64,000 bases of DNA from NCBI GenBank assembly GCA_019914945.1, contig CM034107.1:8370001-8434000 (forward strand), read 5' to 3'. The position numbers were made by a program, and so were the translations under genes. Shown here piece by piece: positions 23,649 to 33,829 of the stretch. Numbering within the stretch: the first letter of the stretch is position 1; each line of letters begins with the position of its first letter. Under the pieces are notes generated by a model, which was given only the letters and a program-made list of their open reading frames with translations, was not told the origin of the DNA and did no database searches. The stretch is from Typha latifolia (lineage: Eukaryota; Streptophyta; Magnoliopsida; Poales; Typhaceae).

Positions 23649-24370
23649 TGTAACCCCCCCCGCCCGGCACGGGCATGTGCACGCCCACGCGCTCACACGG
23701 CACGCACGGCGCACGCGACAAGTCGGGCGGGGCCACACAGATACTATCATGTACACATATAATCATGACATCATCAAATAAAATTTGCTAACCTATCTAT
23801 GATCACATAATACATCACCAAATAAATCATACTATTAACCAAATAAACCGGTTAACATATGAATATCCCAGTCCACAATAATATACATTAGACCACTACA
23901 TAATCGAACAGGACCCACACAGACCACAACAAACTAAAATAACTAATACAAGAATACACTATGATTACCTATAATATCCAAATCATGTACTGGATAATAT
24001 GAATCAGAAAGTAGCATGATGCCATGTATGAACATGTATATATGTATCCTCAATGAGATATATATTAATGAAATTAATTCTCATGAATGAGCATATTACA
24101 TCCTCAACTAAAATTATATCAAATGATGAAATTACCATATAACATCACCAAATATAACGACATATCATGTATAACAATAATGAAACTGGTCATATCAATG
24201 ATGATGCATGATGCATGCCAACCACTAGATAATCGTATATGTTAGAGCTAGATATAATCCACATATCTCTCACTATCACAATCAACCGTCTCAACTCTGA
24301 ATATCATCCACTATGTTGGACTACGGTACCCGGCCCCAAACTCGATACACATCATGACACAAGCTCAGAG

Positions 24371-24560
24371 CATACCTTGTCATACGCTAAGAGTATCTAT
24401 GTAGATGAATCATACCCTGCCATACGCTAAAGGTATCTCAGAAGAAAGTAATCATACCCTGCCATACGCTAAGGGTATAACAATGATAATTATACCCTGT
24501 CATACGCTAAGAGTACAACCATCAGCCGTCACCATACTCTGTCATATGCTAAGAGTATGT
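24371..24560. repeat. ~40-bp minisatellite of hairpin units (5 copies)
   Basis: Units such as ATACCCTGCCATACGCTAAG ending GGGTAT start near 24371, 24411, 24453, 24491 and 24533. Each has ATACCCT and AGGGTAT (or close variants) as inverted arms around a conserved GCCATACGCTA loop. The same array is in LTR copy D. Confidence 0.85.
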
Positions 24561-26046
24561 CCAGTATTAGTCCGGACCAGATACCGTTCCAGCCATCACA
24601 TCATATCATATACACATGTACTTTTATGATTTTCTATACATGATAAATTATATGCATATATCCAGTATGATAACAGATCATGCAACTCAGAAATTTAGGT
24701 GGTAAAGAAGCCAAGAGAAAAATGATACAATGCTGACTCTAATCATGTATACTTTTGCTAGTCTATCACATGCATACTCATGATAGAGATCATCTCGACA
24801 TAAAAACTATAACAGTATAATCATCTCTATATATCACGAATGTACTCATATCTCAGATCAGCCTAATCAAATGTATGATAAAATATGCTTGACTGAAATC
24901 ATCTCTAGATAAAATCATATAATCATGCTGGAGGCCAAAACATGCATGTACATAAGATATAATATATCCTAATTTGATAAAGGCGTCTAGGGGATAAGAC
25001 TACTCATAGTTTGATCAGAAGATACAAACCACGCATCTCTCACGTCCGTCAGATAACCGAGTGACACTCATCACTAGCAAGGTCCACGGGGTCTCAAATA
25101 AGGGGTTCAGGATCTGAAAATATTCAAGTAATATTAATTAGTCGTTTATCCAATTAAAATTAGTTCAAATAGAATATAAAGGTTTATTTGATTTAAAAAC
25201 AATTCTTTTACTTTGCACATAACTAGATTCACATTATAGGTACGATTCAAATATTATGACATACTATTATTATAAAATGCTAGTTATAATATAGGAAAAA
25301 GGTTCGTTTCTTTTTATTTAATATTCTAAATATATAATTATAAAGTAAAAGCTAAATAATTATAAATGGGATATAAGTATAGATAAGATCTATTTATAAT
25401 AAATTTATATTTCTTAGTCTATTTTGATTAATTAGAAGTTATATAGTATTTACTTAATTATGTAAAATAATTAATTAATTAATGAGACTAGTATCTTATT
25501 CGACACACAATAGTATATAATAAATTGTTAAGATTACTGAAATTGCATATATTATGAATATCAGTACATAAATCTAATAATTATAATTTACAACACTATC
25601 TATTAATCTAAAAGAAATATAAATACATAGTTACATCAAAATAAGTATTATCTATATTTATGCATAATATTTTATAACCTAGTTAATCATCTATTATACT
25701 AATTATAATTAATAATCATAATGTTGAAGAATATATATTATTATTAAAATAATTAATGTCTAAATAATTTATCTACATTAATTAAGGGAGTAATACCTAA
25801 TTAAATAAATGAATGAATATAAAATAAAGTAGATAATAAAACAATGTCACTAGTCTTTGGGCTCGGCCCAAAGATCGCCGCTATAGTCTTCGGGCCGAGC
25901 CTAGCACTGTGCAGAAAAGAAAGGAGTAGAAACAGAGGAGGAAGAAGAAGAAAGAAAGCAGAGAAGGGAGGAGAAGAAGAAGAAGAAGAAGAGAGGAGGG
26001 GAGCTGAGGGAAAGAAAGGAGAAAGGAAGAAGAAATAAGAAATAAG

Positions 26047-26135
26047 AAGAAAGAAGAAGAAGAAGAAGAAGAAGAAGAAGAAGAAGAAGAAGAAGAAGAA
26101 GAAGAAGAAGAAGAAGAAGAAGAAGAAGAAGAGAA
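26047..26135. repeat. (AGA)n microsatellite
   Basis: About 28 uninterrupted AGA units lie within solo LTR C, flanked by less regular GA/GAA sequence. The Leu- and Phe-rich frames on the minus strand are artefacts of this run. Confidence 0.95.
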
Positions 26136-26284
26136 GAGGAAGAGAAGAAAGAGAGGAGGTGAGGGAGGAGCTTGCGGACCCGGGCCGGCGGGGATGGCAC
26201 CGGCCGCTACTAGCCAGCCAGCGGCCGGCCTCTTGCCGGCGGCTCGGCTCCGACAAGCCCGAGCTCGGGCGAGAGAGAGAGAGA

Positions 26285-26512
26285 GGCATAAAGAGATAGG
26301 AAGAGTTTCTCACCGGCGGCGGCGGGCCGACGTTGGCAACGAGGAGTGCGAAAGAAAGTCGAGAAAGAGTGGAGTGAGAGAGAGAGAGAGAAAGAGAGAG
26401 AGAGGCATAAAGAGATAGGAAGAGTTTCTCACCGGCGGCGGCGGGCCGACGTTGGCAACGAGGAGTGCGAAAGAAAGTCGAGAAAGAGTGGAGTGAGAGA
26501 GAGACCGAGAGA
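26285..26512. repeat. 119-bp tandem duplication
   Basis: The block beginning GGCATAAAGAGATAGGAAGA at 26285 recurs at 26404 with no visible difference over about 100 bases. It includes the GGCGGCGGCGGGCCGACG stretch. It is unique to copy C, so it arose after insertion or in its immediate source. Confidence 0.9.
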
Positions 26513-26787
26513 GATAGATAGATAGAGAGAGAGAGAGATTTAAAGAGAGAGAGATTTAGAGATTTAGAGAGAGAGAGAGAGAGAGGAGGCGGTGGAGGGG
26601 GGTTGCGGCGGCGCCGGGGGTCGCCGCAGCCAGTTGGCCGCAGCCCGTTGGCTGCGGCAGCGACAGCGGGCGCGTGGCGCCCCCACCACGCAAGCTGCGT
26701 ATGCAGCTTGCATGGGCACGAGGTCGTCCACAGTGTGGTCGGTTGTGTCGTGCACAATTTTTTTTTTTTGGGGTTTGGGTTGTTATA

Positions 26788-26792
26788 ATATT
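26788..26792 (+). other. Target-site duplication, right
   Basis: ATATT directly follows the LTR and matches 23644-23648. Confidence 0.7.
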
Positions 26793-27053
26793 ATTCGTGA
26801 ATCGAAGGCTATGCAGTATTTAATGGAGATGACAAGGCAAAATATAGCTAAATTTTATTTTTTATCGAAAAGTATTTGCTGAAAAATATAGTACTCGTAT
26901 GGTTAAGAAAATTGAAGATGCTTTAGACATTTATCATGAAAAAACTTGTTTGTCAATGCCATTCTGTTTTCTATTTTTGAAATTTATATCAACAGCTTTG
27001 ACAGAAGTTATGTTGTGAATATTGAGAAAAGGAAATTGTAGTTACTATGAGTA
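26793..27053 (+). pseudogene. MULE transposase remnant, part 2
   Basis: Sequence resumes after the solo LTR and matches, in reverse complement, 27510-27720 of the opposed MULE copy (ATGACAAGGCAAAATATAGC, then TATGGTTAAGAAAATTGAAG). It stops where the SWIM zinc finger should begin. Confidence 0.65.
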
Positions 27054-27368
27054 TGATAAGGATGAAGCGTAAGGAGCAAACCTATGGTTGGATTGAGGGT
27101 TGGATTGGCTAGATAGTTTGATACGTTGTAGCTAGTGAATATAGGCTTCCATTACAAATTGCAGGGGTATTCATGCAAGGCCTAGAGCTGTGTCCCAGTT
27201 CTTTACAGTTGGAGCAGCTTTTCTTTTGTCTTGTTTGGTTTTCACCCTATGACGGTTTCCTTTTCTTTCCTTTTCGACTACGTTGAACTCTCACCAAGGG
27301 AGGTATTTCAATCTCATTTAAGGGACCTAGTGGCTAAAATTTCCTTGATGCAGTAGGTGGAATTGAGT

Positions 27369-27406
<38 letters not shown>

Positions 27407-27420
27407 CTTATGTGAAATAT
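27054..27420. other. Unassigned spacer with (TA)n run
   Basis: Between the two MULE remnants lies ~300 bases of unrecognised sequence followed by a TA microsatellite at about 27377-27412. Confidence 0.5.
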
Positions 27421-28650
27421 TTTTGATCAAGATGCATAAAGTTTAGAGCAGCAACACCGTGTATGCATGAAATTCCAAGGATATCCCACTCATGGCAACT
27501 ATAAGTTCTTTTTTCAATGTTCACAACATAACTTCTATCAAAGCTGTTAATTCAGAATTTAGAAACAGAGTACGGAAATGACATTGACAAATCGAGCTTT
27601 TTCATGAGAAATGTCTAGAGCATTTTCAATTTTCTTAACCATACAAGTACTGTATTTTTTGGCAAATATTTTTCGATTAAAATAAAATTTAGCTATCTTT
27701 TGCCTTATCATCTCTATCATACACTATACAAACATATACTTCGAGTTACGAATAATATTATTTAGGCTTTTAGATATGTTGGTTGTTAGTATAAAGTATC
27801 TTATATCCAGAAATCAATAATTAGCTCAAGAACTTGTAAGAATTTTACTTATGTAAGCATAATGTTGAGGATACTCTTATTTCATCTGCTCTATTAGGTA
27901 ATTGAACTCTGTCTTCATTTAAGCTTGTGTTGCTGCCCAAAATTTATTATATTGAGAAGAACCTTTTGGAGTATTTGAAAGGTTTCAGGAGGGATGCACT
28001 ATACAATATCCATTATAAGTTTTAGGAAATGTATCTTTCACTTCACGAATCAGTCATTTTTGCTTATCTAATAATATCGTCATCCGCTTAAATGGTTCAA
28101 TTAATAACTGAAGATGATATAAAACTACGTCAATGATTTAGTGTTTTCAGCTTCTGCCAAATAAAATGTTATTTGAAGGATTTGATTATTGATATCTAAA
28201 TTAGTCGCAACAAGTAAGCAATCATTATACTTGCTAGTTAAGAAAGTAGCATCGATGTCGAGCAATGGCCACAAATATGACTTGAATGCAAATATGCACC
28301 AAAAGCCCAAAATATATAATGTCCACAATTAGCCCATTGAAGTTTTGTTATTGTATAAGGATCCCTCTTTTTAAGCTGATAGAGGTAGCATTGCAACCAC
28401 TTGTAAGATTCCACATAATTATTAGGATCTTTTCTATTGCCTTTCATTTAGCGCGATATGCCTTATAATAACATACTGAAACACTAAATTTTTTATGCAT
28501 GTCAATTTGAATTATTTTGTGTGTGTATGCATTAGTATTTTTCAGCACTTGCTCAAATACTTCATCATGTATGGATAAACTTATACATTGCTTATGATCC
28601 CTCCTAGATATACCTCTGCTGCATGCGGTTGTCAAATAAGATATTTTATT
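27421..28650 (-). pseudogene. Mutator-like (MULE) transposase remnant, reverse strand
   Basis: On the minus strand, from 28640 downward: SRRDHKQCISLSIHDEVFEQ (N-terminal region), ESYKWLQCYLYQLKKRDPYT, then IDATFLTSKYNDCLLVATNL and NNQILQITFYLAEAENTKSL (transposase core around its first Asp). Near 27450-27500 a CHEWDILGISCIHGVAAL segment is the C..GIxCxH SWIM-type zinc finger of MULE transposases. Stops and frameshifts break it into pieces. It is the same family as the plus-strand copy at 22221 and lies head-on to it. Confidence 0.75.
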
Positions 28651-28699
28651 CTAAATGTATCAACACCCAGTACCTTAATAGCTTTTATCTTCCTTAGAC

Positions 28700-28845
28700 A
28701 TTTCTCTAAAAGTGGAGTACTTAGGCCACATCATTTCAGTGGATGGTGTAGCGATGGATCCGAAAAAGGTTGCATGCATGATCGCTTGGCCTATTCCTAC
28801 TAGTACCACCGGATTGAGAGGATTTTTGGGGCTAGATTGCTGATG
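28700..28845 (+). pseudogene. Gypsy reverse transcriptase C-terminal scrap
   Basis: The frame reads [20 protein letters not shown], then a WP.P.....LRGFLGL segment. This is the thumb/connection end of Ty3/gypsy reverse transcriptase. It stops abruptly at LRGFLGL and jumps to the integrase zinc-binding domain, so the RNase H is deleted. Confidence 0.75.
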
Positions 28846-30157
28846 CATTTGAGTGCCCGCAAATGATGGATTGCGGCAGAAATTGTTGGAACACTTCCAC
28901 CAAACTCTAGAGGCTGGTCATAAGGGTGTCTTGAGGACTTATAGGAGAATATCACAGAGTTGCACGTGGTCAGGATTAAGGTGGGATGTGAAGAGTTTTG
29001 TCCATACTTGCGAAGTCTGTTAAAGGGCTAAGGCCACCACATTGAAACCGGTCAGATTACTTTAGCCTTTACATATATCGGACCGTGTTTGAGAAGATAT
29101 TTCTATGGATTTTATAGAGGGTCTTCTGCTGGTACATGGTTACTCCGTTATCTTTGTGGTGGTTGACAAATTGAGCAAGTATGCACATTTTTCGATATTA
29201 TCACATCCGTTTTCAGTTAAGTCGGTGGTTGAAATTTTTGTTAGAGATATTGTTCGGTTACATGGCATGCCACGCATGATTGTCTCAGATCATGATCTTG
29301 TATTTATGAGCGACTTTTGGACAAAGTTTTTCAGATTGTAGGGTACTTGATTGAACTTCAGTTCGGCCTACCATCCATAGACGGACGGCCAAACCGAGGT
29401 CGTTAATTGACGTATTGAGCAGTACTTAAGGTGCTTTGTTAAAGAGATGCCGAGACGACGGTTAGAGTTCTTACCGTGGGCGGAGTGGTCTTATAACACC
29501 GCCTATCATAGCAGCATTGACATGACTCTATTTGAGGTGGTGTATAGACGCACGGCTCCGACGTTATGCGCTTATGATCCAGTGGCATCAGCAGATCGGA
29601 CGGAGGTGAACTTAGCGTTGATGGATAGAGACGCCACATTGAGGAGGTTGCGTGCTCATCTTAAACTTGCTCAAAATCGCATGAAGCAAGTTTATGATCG
29701 TAGCCATAGGGAGTAGGAGTTCGACATCGACAGTTGGGTGTTTGTGAGGGTACAGTCGTATCGACAGGTGACCTTAGGTTCGATGCGTAACCAAAAGTTA
29801 GCTCATCGCTACTTTGGTCTGTTTATGGTGTTAGAGCGTATTAGTCCGGTTGCATATCGTTTAGAGCTGCCGGAGGGGTCGAGAGAGCATCCTGTCTTCC
29901 ATGTTTCATTGCTGAGGGAGTGGATTGGAGATCATGCGATCGTTGGATCAATTCTATCAAAGCCATTGGAGGAGACAGAGATCGTAGAGCCAGTTCGTGT
30001 ACTTGCAAGATGTCGACGACGACATGGTACCGGATTGAAGATGGATATTCTTGTTGAGTGGCTTGGCAAGCCACCAATGAGGTGACATAGGAGTTAGAGA
30101 CTAATATCTTAGAGCGTTTCCTCGACTTTTCATCTTGAGAGCAAGGTGGGAAAAGCG
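28846..30157 (+). pseudogene. Gypsy integrase + chromodomain-like tail, copy 1
   Basis: The order is an HHCC zinc-binding region (HQTLEAGHKGVLRTYRRI ... CEVC), then the integrase core with catalytic Asp in SMDFIEG (codon 29108), Asp in VSDHD (29288) and Glu in QTEVVN (29396). A GPY/F-type region follows (LAHRYFGLFMVLERISPVAY), then FHVSLLREW and a chromodomain-like ILVEWLGKP segment. Stops occur near 29340, 29380 and 29714. The C-terminal tail places it with chromovirus-type Ty3/gypsy elements. It ends at a polypurine tract and LTR. Confidence 0.8.
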
Positions 30158-30680
30158 TGGTGGGCTGATACGTTTAGTTAGGATCTTTTCTTGCTGTATT
30201 AAGTGTTTATTTTTATTAAAATAAAATTTCTGTAATTCGCGTTCGAACGCAAGTGGGGTCGCGTTCGAACGCCCTTGCGAATGCCTGCATTAGGTTTGCA
30301 AATACAAAGAACATATTGTGCGCTCGAACGTGGTCGGGCAAGTTCAAACGCCCGCGTTCGAACGCCTCCATCGCATTCGCACATACATAGAATGTCTTTT
30401 GTGCGTTCGAACGCGATTGGGCGCGTTCGAATGCAATCAGCAGGAATCTTCTAGAATTAGGGTTACGTATTATTTTAGGACTTGTTGGCTAGCCTCTATA
30501 AATATGTGGATGGCAGCCAACTTCATAATGCTATTGGAATATTGATTTCTTGCCTCTCTATCATCTATCTAGCCTAAACGCCTCTCCTCCCTCTTCGTCA
30601 TCCTTCCACCTCTACCGTTGATAAGGTTTCTCCTAACTTTTAATCTCTCTCGACTGTCGAGTCACCCCTCTTCTTTGGGA
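30158..30680 (+). mobile_element. Gypsy LTR 1, 3'-truncated
   Basis: The LTR starts TGGTGGGCTGATACG. GCGTTCGAACGC palindromes are exact at 30239, 30261, 30354 and 30403, with variants at 30320 and 30423. A TATA box (CTCTATAAATATGTGG) lies near 30496. The U5 part is cut at 30680 (TCTTTGGGA) and fused directly to integrase sequence. Confidence 0.8.
30239..30434. repeat. GCGTTCGAACGC palindrome array in LTR U3
   Basis: Four exact 12-base palindromes and two one- or two-base variants lie within ~195 bases, about 230-250 bases upstream of the LTR TATA box. Copies are at 30239, 30261, 30320 (variant), 30354, 30403 and 30423 (variant). Confidence 0.85.
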
Positions 30681-31732
30681 AGACATTTCTATGGACTTCA
30701 TAGATATTTTTCCGCTAGTACGTGGTTATTCCATTATCTTTGTGGTGGTTGACAGATTGAGCAAATATGCGTACTTTTCGACATTGTCACATCCGTTTTC
30801 AGCCAAGTCGGTGGCTGAAATTTTTGTGAGAGATATTGCTCGGTTACATGACATGCCACACACGATTGTCTCAAATCGTGATCGTGTATTTATTAGTGAC
30901 TTTTGGACGGAGTTTTTCAGATTGTAGGGGACTCGATTGAACTTTAGTTCAACCTACCATCCACAAACCGAGGTGGTCAATCGAGGCATTGAGTAGTACT
31001 TGAGATGCTTTGTTGGAGAGATGCCGAGACGATGGTTGGAGTTCTTACCGTGGGCGGAGTGGTCTTACAACACCGCCTACCATAGCAGCATTGGCATGAC
31101 TTCATTTAAGGTGGTGTATGGACGCACGACTTTGACATTACGTATTTATGATCCAATGGCATCGACAGATCGGACAGAGGTGGACTTAGCATTGATGAAT
31201 AGAGACGCCACATTGAGGAGGTTGCGTGCTAATCTAAAACTTGCTGAAAACCGCATGAAGCAAGTTTATGATCGTAGCCATAGGGAGTAGGAGTTCGACA
31301 TTGATAGTTGGGTGTTTGTGAAGGTACAGTCGTATCGACAGGTGACCTTATGTCCGATGCGTAACCAAAAGTTAGCTCATCGCTATTTTGGTCCGTTTTG
31401 GGTGTTAGAGCGTATCAGTCCGGTTGCGTATCGTTTGGAGCTGCCGGAGGGGTTGAGAGTGTATCTTGTCTTTCATATTTCATTACTGAGGGAGTGGATT
31501 GGAGATCATGAGGTTGTTGTATCAGTTCTATTGGAGACATTGGAGGAGATAGAGATCGTAGAGTTAGTTTGTGTACTTGCTAAGCGACGACGACAACATG
31601 GTACTAGATTGGAGATGGAGATTCTAGTCGAATGGCTTGGCAAGCCATCAGATGAGGCGACATGAGAGTTGGAGACTAATAACTTGGAGCGTTTCCCCGA
31701 CTTTTCACTTTGAGGGCAAGGTGGGGGAAGTA
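30681..31732 (+). pseudogene. Gypsy integrase + chromodomain-like tail, copy 2
   Basis: It is closely similar to copy 1 from the MDFI segment (30691) to the polypurine tract. The zinc-binding domain is missing. The first Asp and VSNRD (Asp changed to Asn before the RD) are visible. An in-frame loss of ~12 bases occurs near 30963 relative to copy 1, just ahead of the TEVVN Glu. Stops lie near 30925 and 31288. The tail reads ILVEWLGKPSDEAT, a better-preserved chromodomain-like end, followed by GAGGGCAAGGTGGGGGAAG and the next LTR. Confidence 0.8.
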
Positions 31733-32545
31733 TGGTGGGCTGATACATTTAGTTAGGATCTTTTCTTACTGCATTAGTTGTCTATTTTCATTAAAATAAA
31801 ATTCCTATAATTCGCGTTCGAATGCAAGTGGGGTTCGAACGCCCTTGCGAACGCCTGCATCAGGTTCACAAATATAGAGAACGCATATTGTGCGTTCGAA
31901 TGCCTCCATCGCATTCGCACATACAAAGAACGTCTTTTGTGTGTTCGAACGCAATCTGGCACGTTCGAACGCGATCGACATGAATATTTTAGAATTAGGG
32001 TTACATATTATTTTAGGACTTGTTAGCTAACCTCTATAAATATGTGGATGGCAGCCAAATTCATAGTGCTATTGGATTATTGATTTTTTTTGCCTCCTAT
32101 CTTCTCTAAACTCTCTCTCTTCTCTCTCTTCATCATTCTTCCACCTCTACCATTGGCAATGTTTCTCCTAATTTCTAAACTTCCTTAACTCTCAAGCCAC
32201 CCCTCTCCTTTGGGATCTTGACCACTTCGTTCCTTTCGTCTATATCCCTTAATCACATCTACCATCCACCTTCATCTTCATACCCATTCATAACTTTAAC
32301 ATCTACTTCACCCATCACCACCACCATCACCCATGTTATTCTGCGTTTTTGTCCTAGTTGTAGTTCAAATCTGTGAAGGGCGTATATAAAAGTCGTAGAT
32401 CAAGAAGTTACAAATCTAATCCACTTAGTTTCGTAATTTTCTAACTATAGGAGAATATTTAAAGAATATTTTTCCACGATTGTGCGGACTACTTGCTAGA
32501 ATAAATTTAGATCTTAAAAGATTGTTCTGTAACCTATCTTTTGGT
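31733..32545 (+). mobile_element. Gypsy LTR 2
   Basis: It starts TGGTGGGCTGATACAT, carries degenerate TTCGAA palindromes (31814-31975), a TATA box (CTCTATAAATATGTGG near 32032), a CT-rich U5 and ends near the first primer-site-like unit TTTGGTACAAGAACCCATCA (~32538-32558). Beyond that the internal region is absent. Confidence 0.75.
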
Positions 32546-33410
32546 ACAAGAACCCATCAATATCATAAAAATAAGTATGAAATAGATATGACAATCCTGT
32601 CAGAGATACTTTGAGGAAATGTGGGGATCTCTCGGGAGTGGATGTGACACCATTAAAGAGATGTCTCAATTCATGTACTACATTTGTTATTATTACATTT
32701 GGCTTCATAATTAAATTACAAAACTAATCATTTCACATGTTAGCTTCATATTAAATATTACTATGTAATAATATTATGGTAATATAGTAAAGATTTCTTA
32801 ATATTTAAACATCCATCTATATAAGAAGAAGAAGAAGAAGAATTGGTGATATTGTAAAATATTATGTCTTTAAGGCTAACTTGCGTATCTATAAAATTAT
32901 TCAGTTTTAACAGTATTTTAGAGATATTGCACATCAACGTAATGGAGAGAATTCTCCTCCTCGTTACTCCATAGAAAGAGTTGAAATGTGTATTTTTTGT
33001 GCAACATATTTATAAGTATTTTATAGATGTGTAAAATATATAATAAAAGATCATCCAAGAACCAGATAGAAGCATATTTTTTTTTAAACATAGAAGCATA
33101 CGTTATTTTGCACATGTTTATGAACTAACATAGTTGATATATTTTTAAAAAAAATGTTAAAACGAAAAAGCATAACTACTTCATTTGTCGATTAAACATA
33201 TCAAGAAATTATATTAAATAATAATTTTTCAATATATTTACTCGTGTACCAATATTTTTTCTTTTCTAGTGTTTTTTGTTGTGAACCACGGTGAAAGAGG
33301 AGCTCTTAGCTAGTAAAAAGTTATTAATTTTTTTTTTGGAATAGAGGAGAGAGCTAATAATTATATATTATTATTTATTTATTGTGGATGAATTTGATTA
33401 GAAAAAAAAT
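32546..33410. other. AT-rich intergenic DNA
   Basis: A short GAA run lies at 32826-32840. No gene or element boundary was recognised. Confidence 0.5.
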
Positions 33411-33722
33411 AGTTAAATATATTTTAGCCACCTATGTCTAAAATCACTTTACCCTCGATATTTTAAAAGGTTTCAAACTAGTCCCTATATTTATAACTAA
33501 AGTGAGACTGTTAAATTTTTTATTAAATTTAACTAAATAATATGACTATTTGGATAATTTTGCTGTATTATATTAAAATTTGTCTTCTCTAATAAATACG
33601 ATAAATGTATTTTAGTTATTTTGATGTCAGTTAAGTTTAACCAAAAAATTAACTGTTTCATTTTTTTAGTTATACTTGTATAGAGACCGGGCATAAGTAC
33701 AAAAAGTAAAATATATTTAACT
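33411..33722. mobile_element. Small TIR element (MITE candidate), ~312 bp
   Basis: AGTTAAATATATTTT at 33411-33425 is repeated as an exact reverse complement at 33708-33722. Inside are phrases such as CTTTACCCTCGATATTTTAA and TTAGTCCCTATA-like sequence seen in many non-coding plant MITEs. A-rich flanks prevent a clear target duplication. Confidence 0.5.
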
Positions 33723-33829
33723 AAAAAAAAAAGAAAAAAAATATGTTTTGCCCGGTTCACGACCCCCTTAAACTATTTGGGATTTCCAAACTTGGTGTTA
33801 AAAGAAAAAAAATGTTAGAAAATCTACTC

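Larger units (their letters stand above)
23649..26787 (+). mobile_element. Solo large LTR, copy C (3.1 kb)
   Basis: It begins TGTAACCCCCCCCGCCCGGC and ends GTTGTTATA, bounded by the 5-bp duplication ATATT, with no internal region or second LTR. It contains a hairpin minisatellite (24371-24560), the GGCTCGGCCCAAAGATCG/GGGCCGAGCC phrase near 25860-25905, a long AGA run (26047-26131), GA tracts and a 119-bp tandem duplication. It splits a MULE transposase remnant, so it is younger than that element. Confidence 0.85.

Noticed and set aside
24371..24560. CRISPR-like repeat-spacer array
   Set aside because: Spacing is regular, but the host is a plant nucleus, linkers are homologous between loci and the array is part of an LTR.
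25801..26757. 318-codon minus-strand open frame with leucine/phenylalanine runs
   Set aside because: It spans the AGA and GA microsatellites and the tandem duplication in a solo LTR; composition is repeat-driven.
30239..30434. TTCGAA palindromes as heat-shock elements
   Set aside because: Heat-shock elements need GAA and TTC blocks spaced by two bases in alternation (nTTCnnGAAn); here TTC and GAA are contiguous with no third block in phase.
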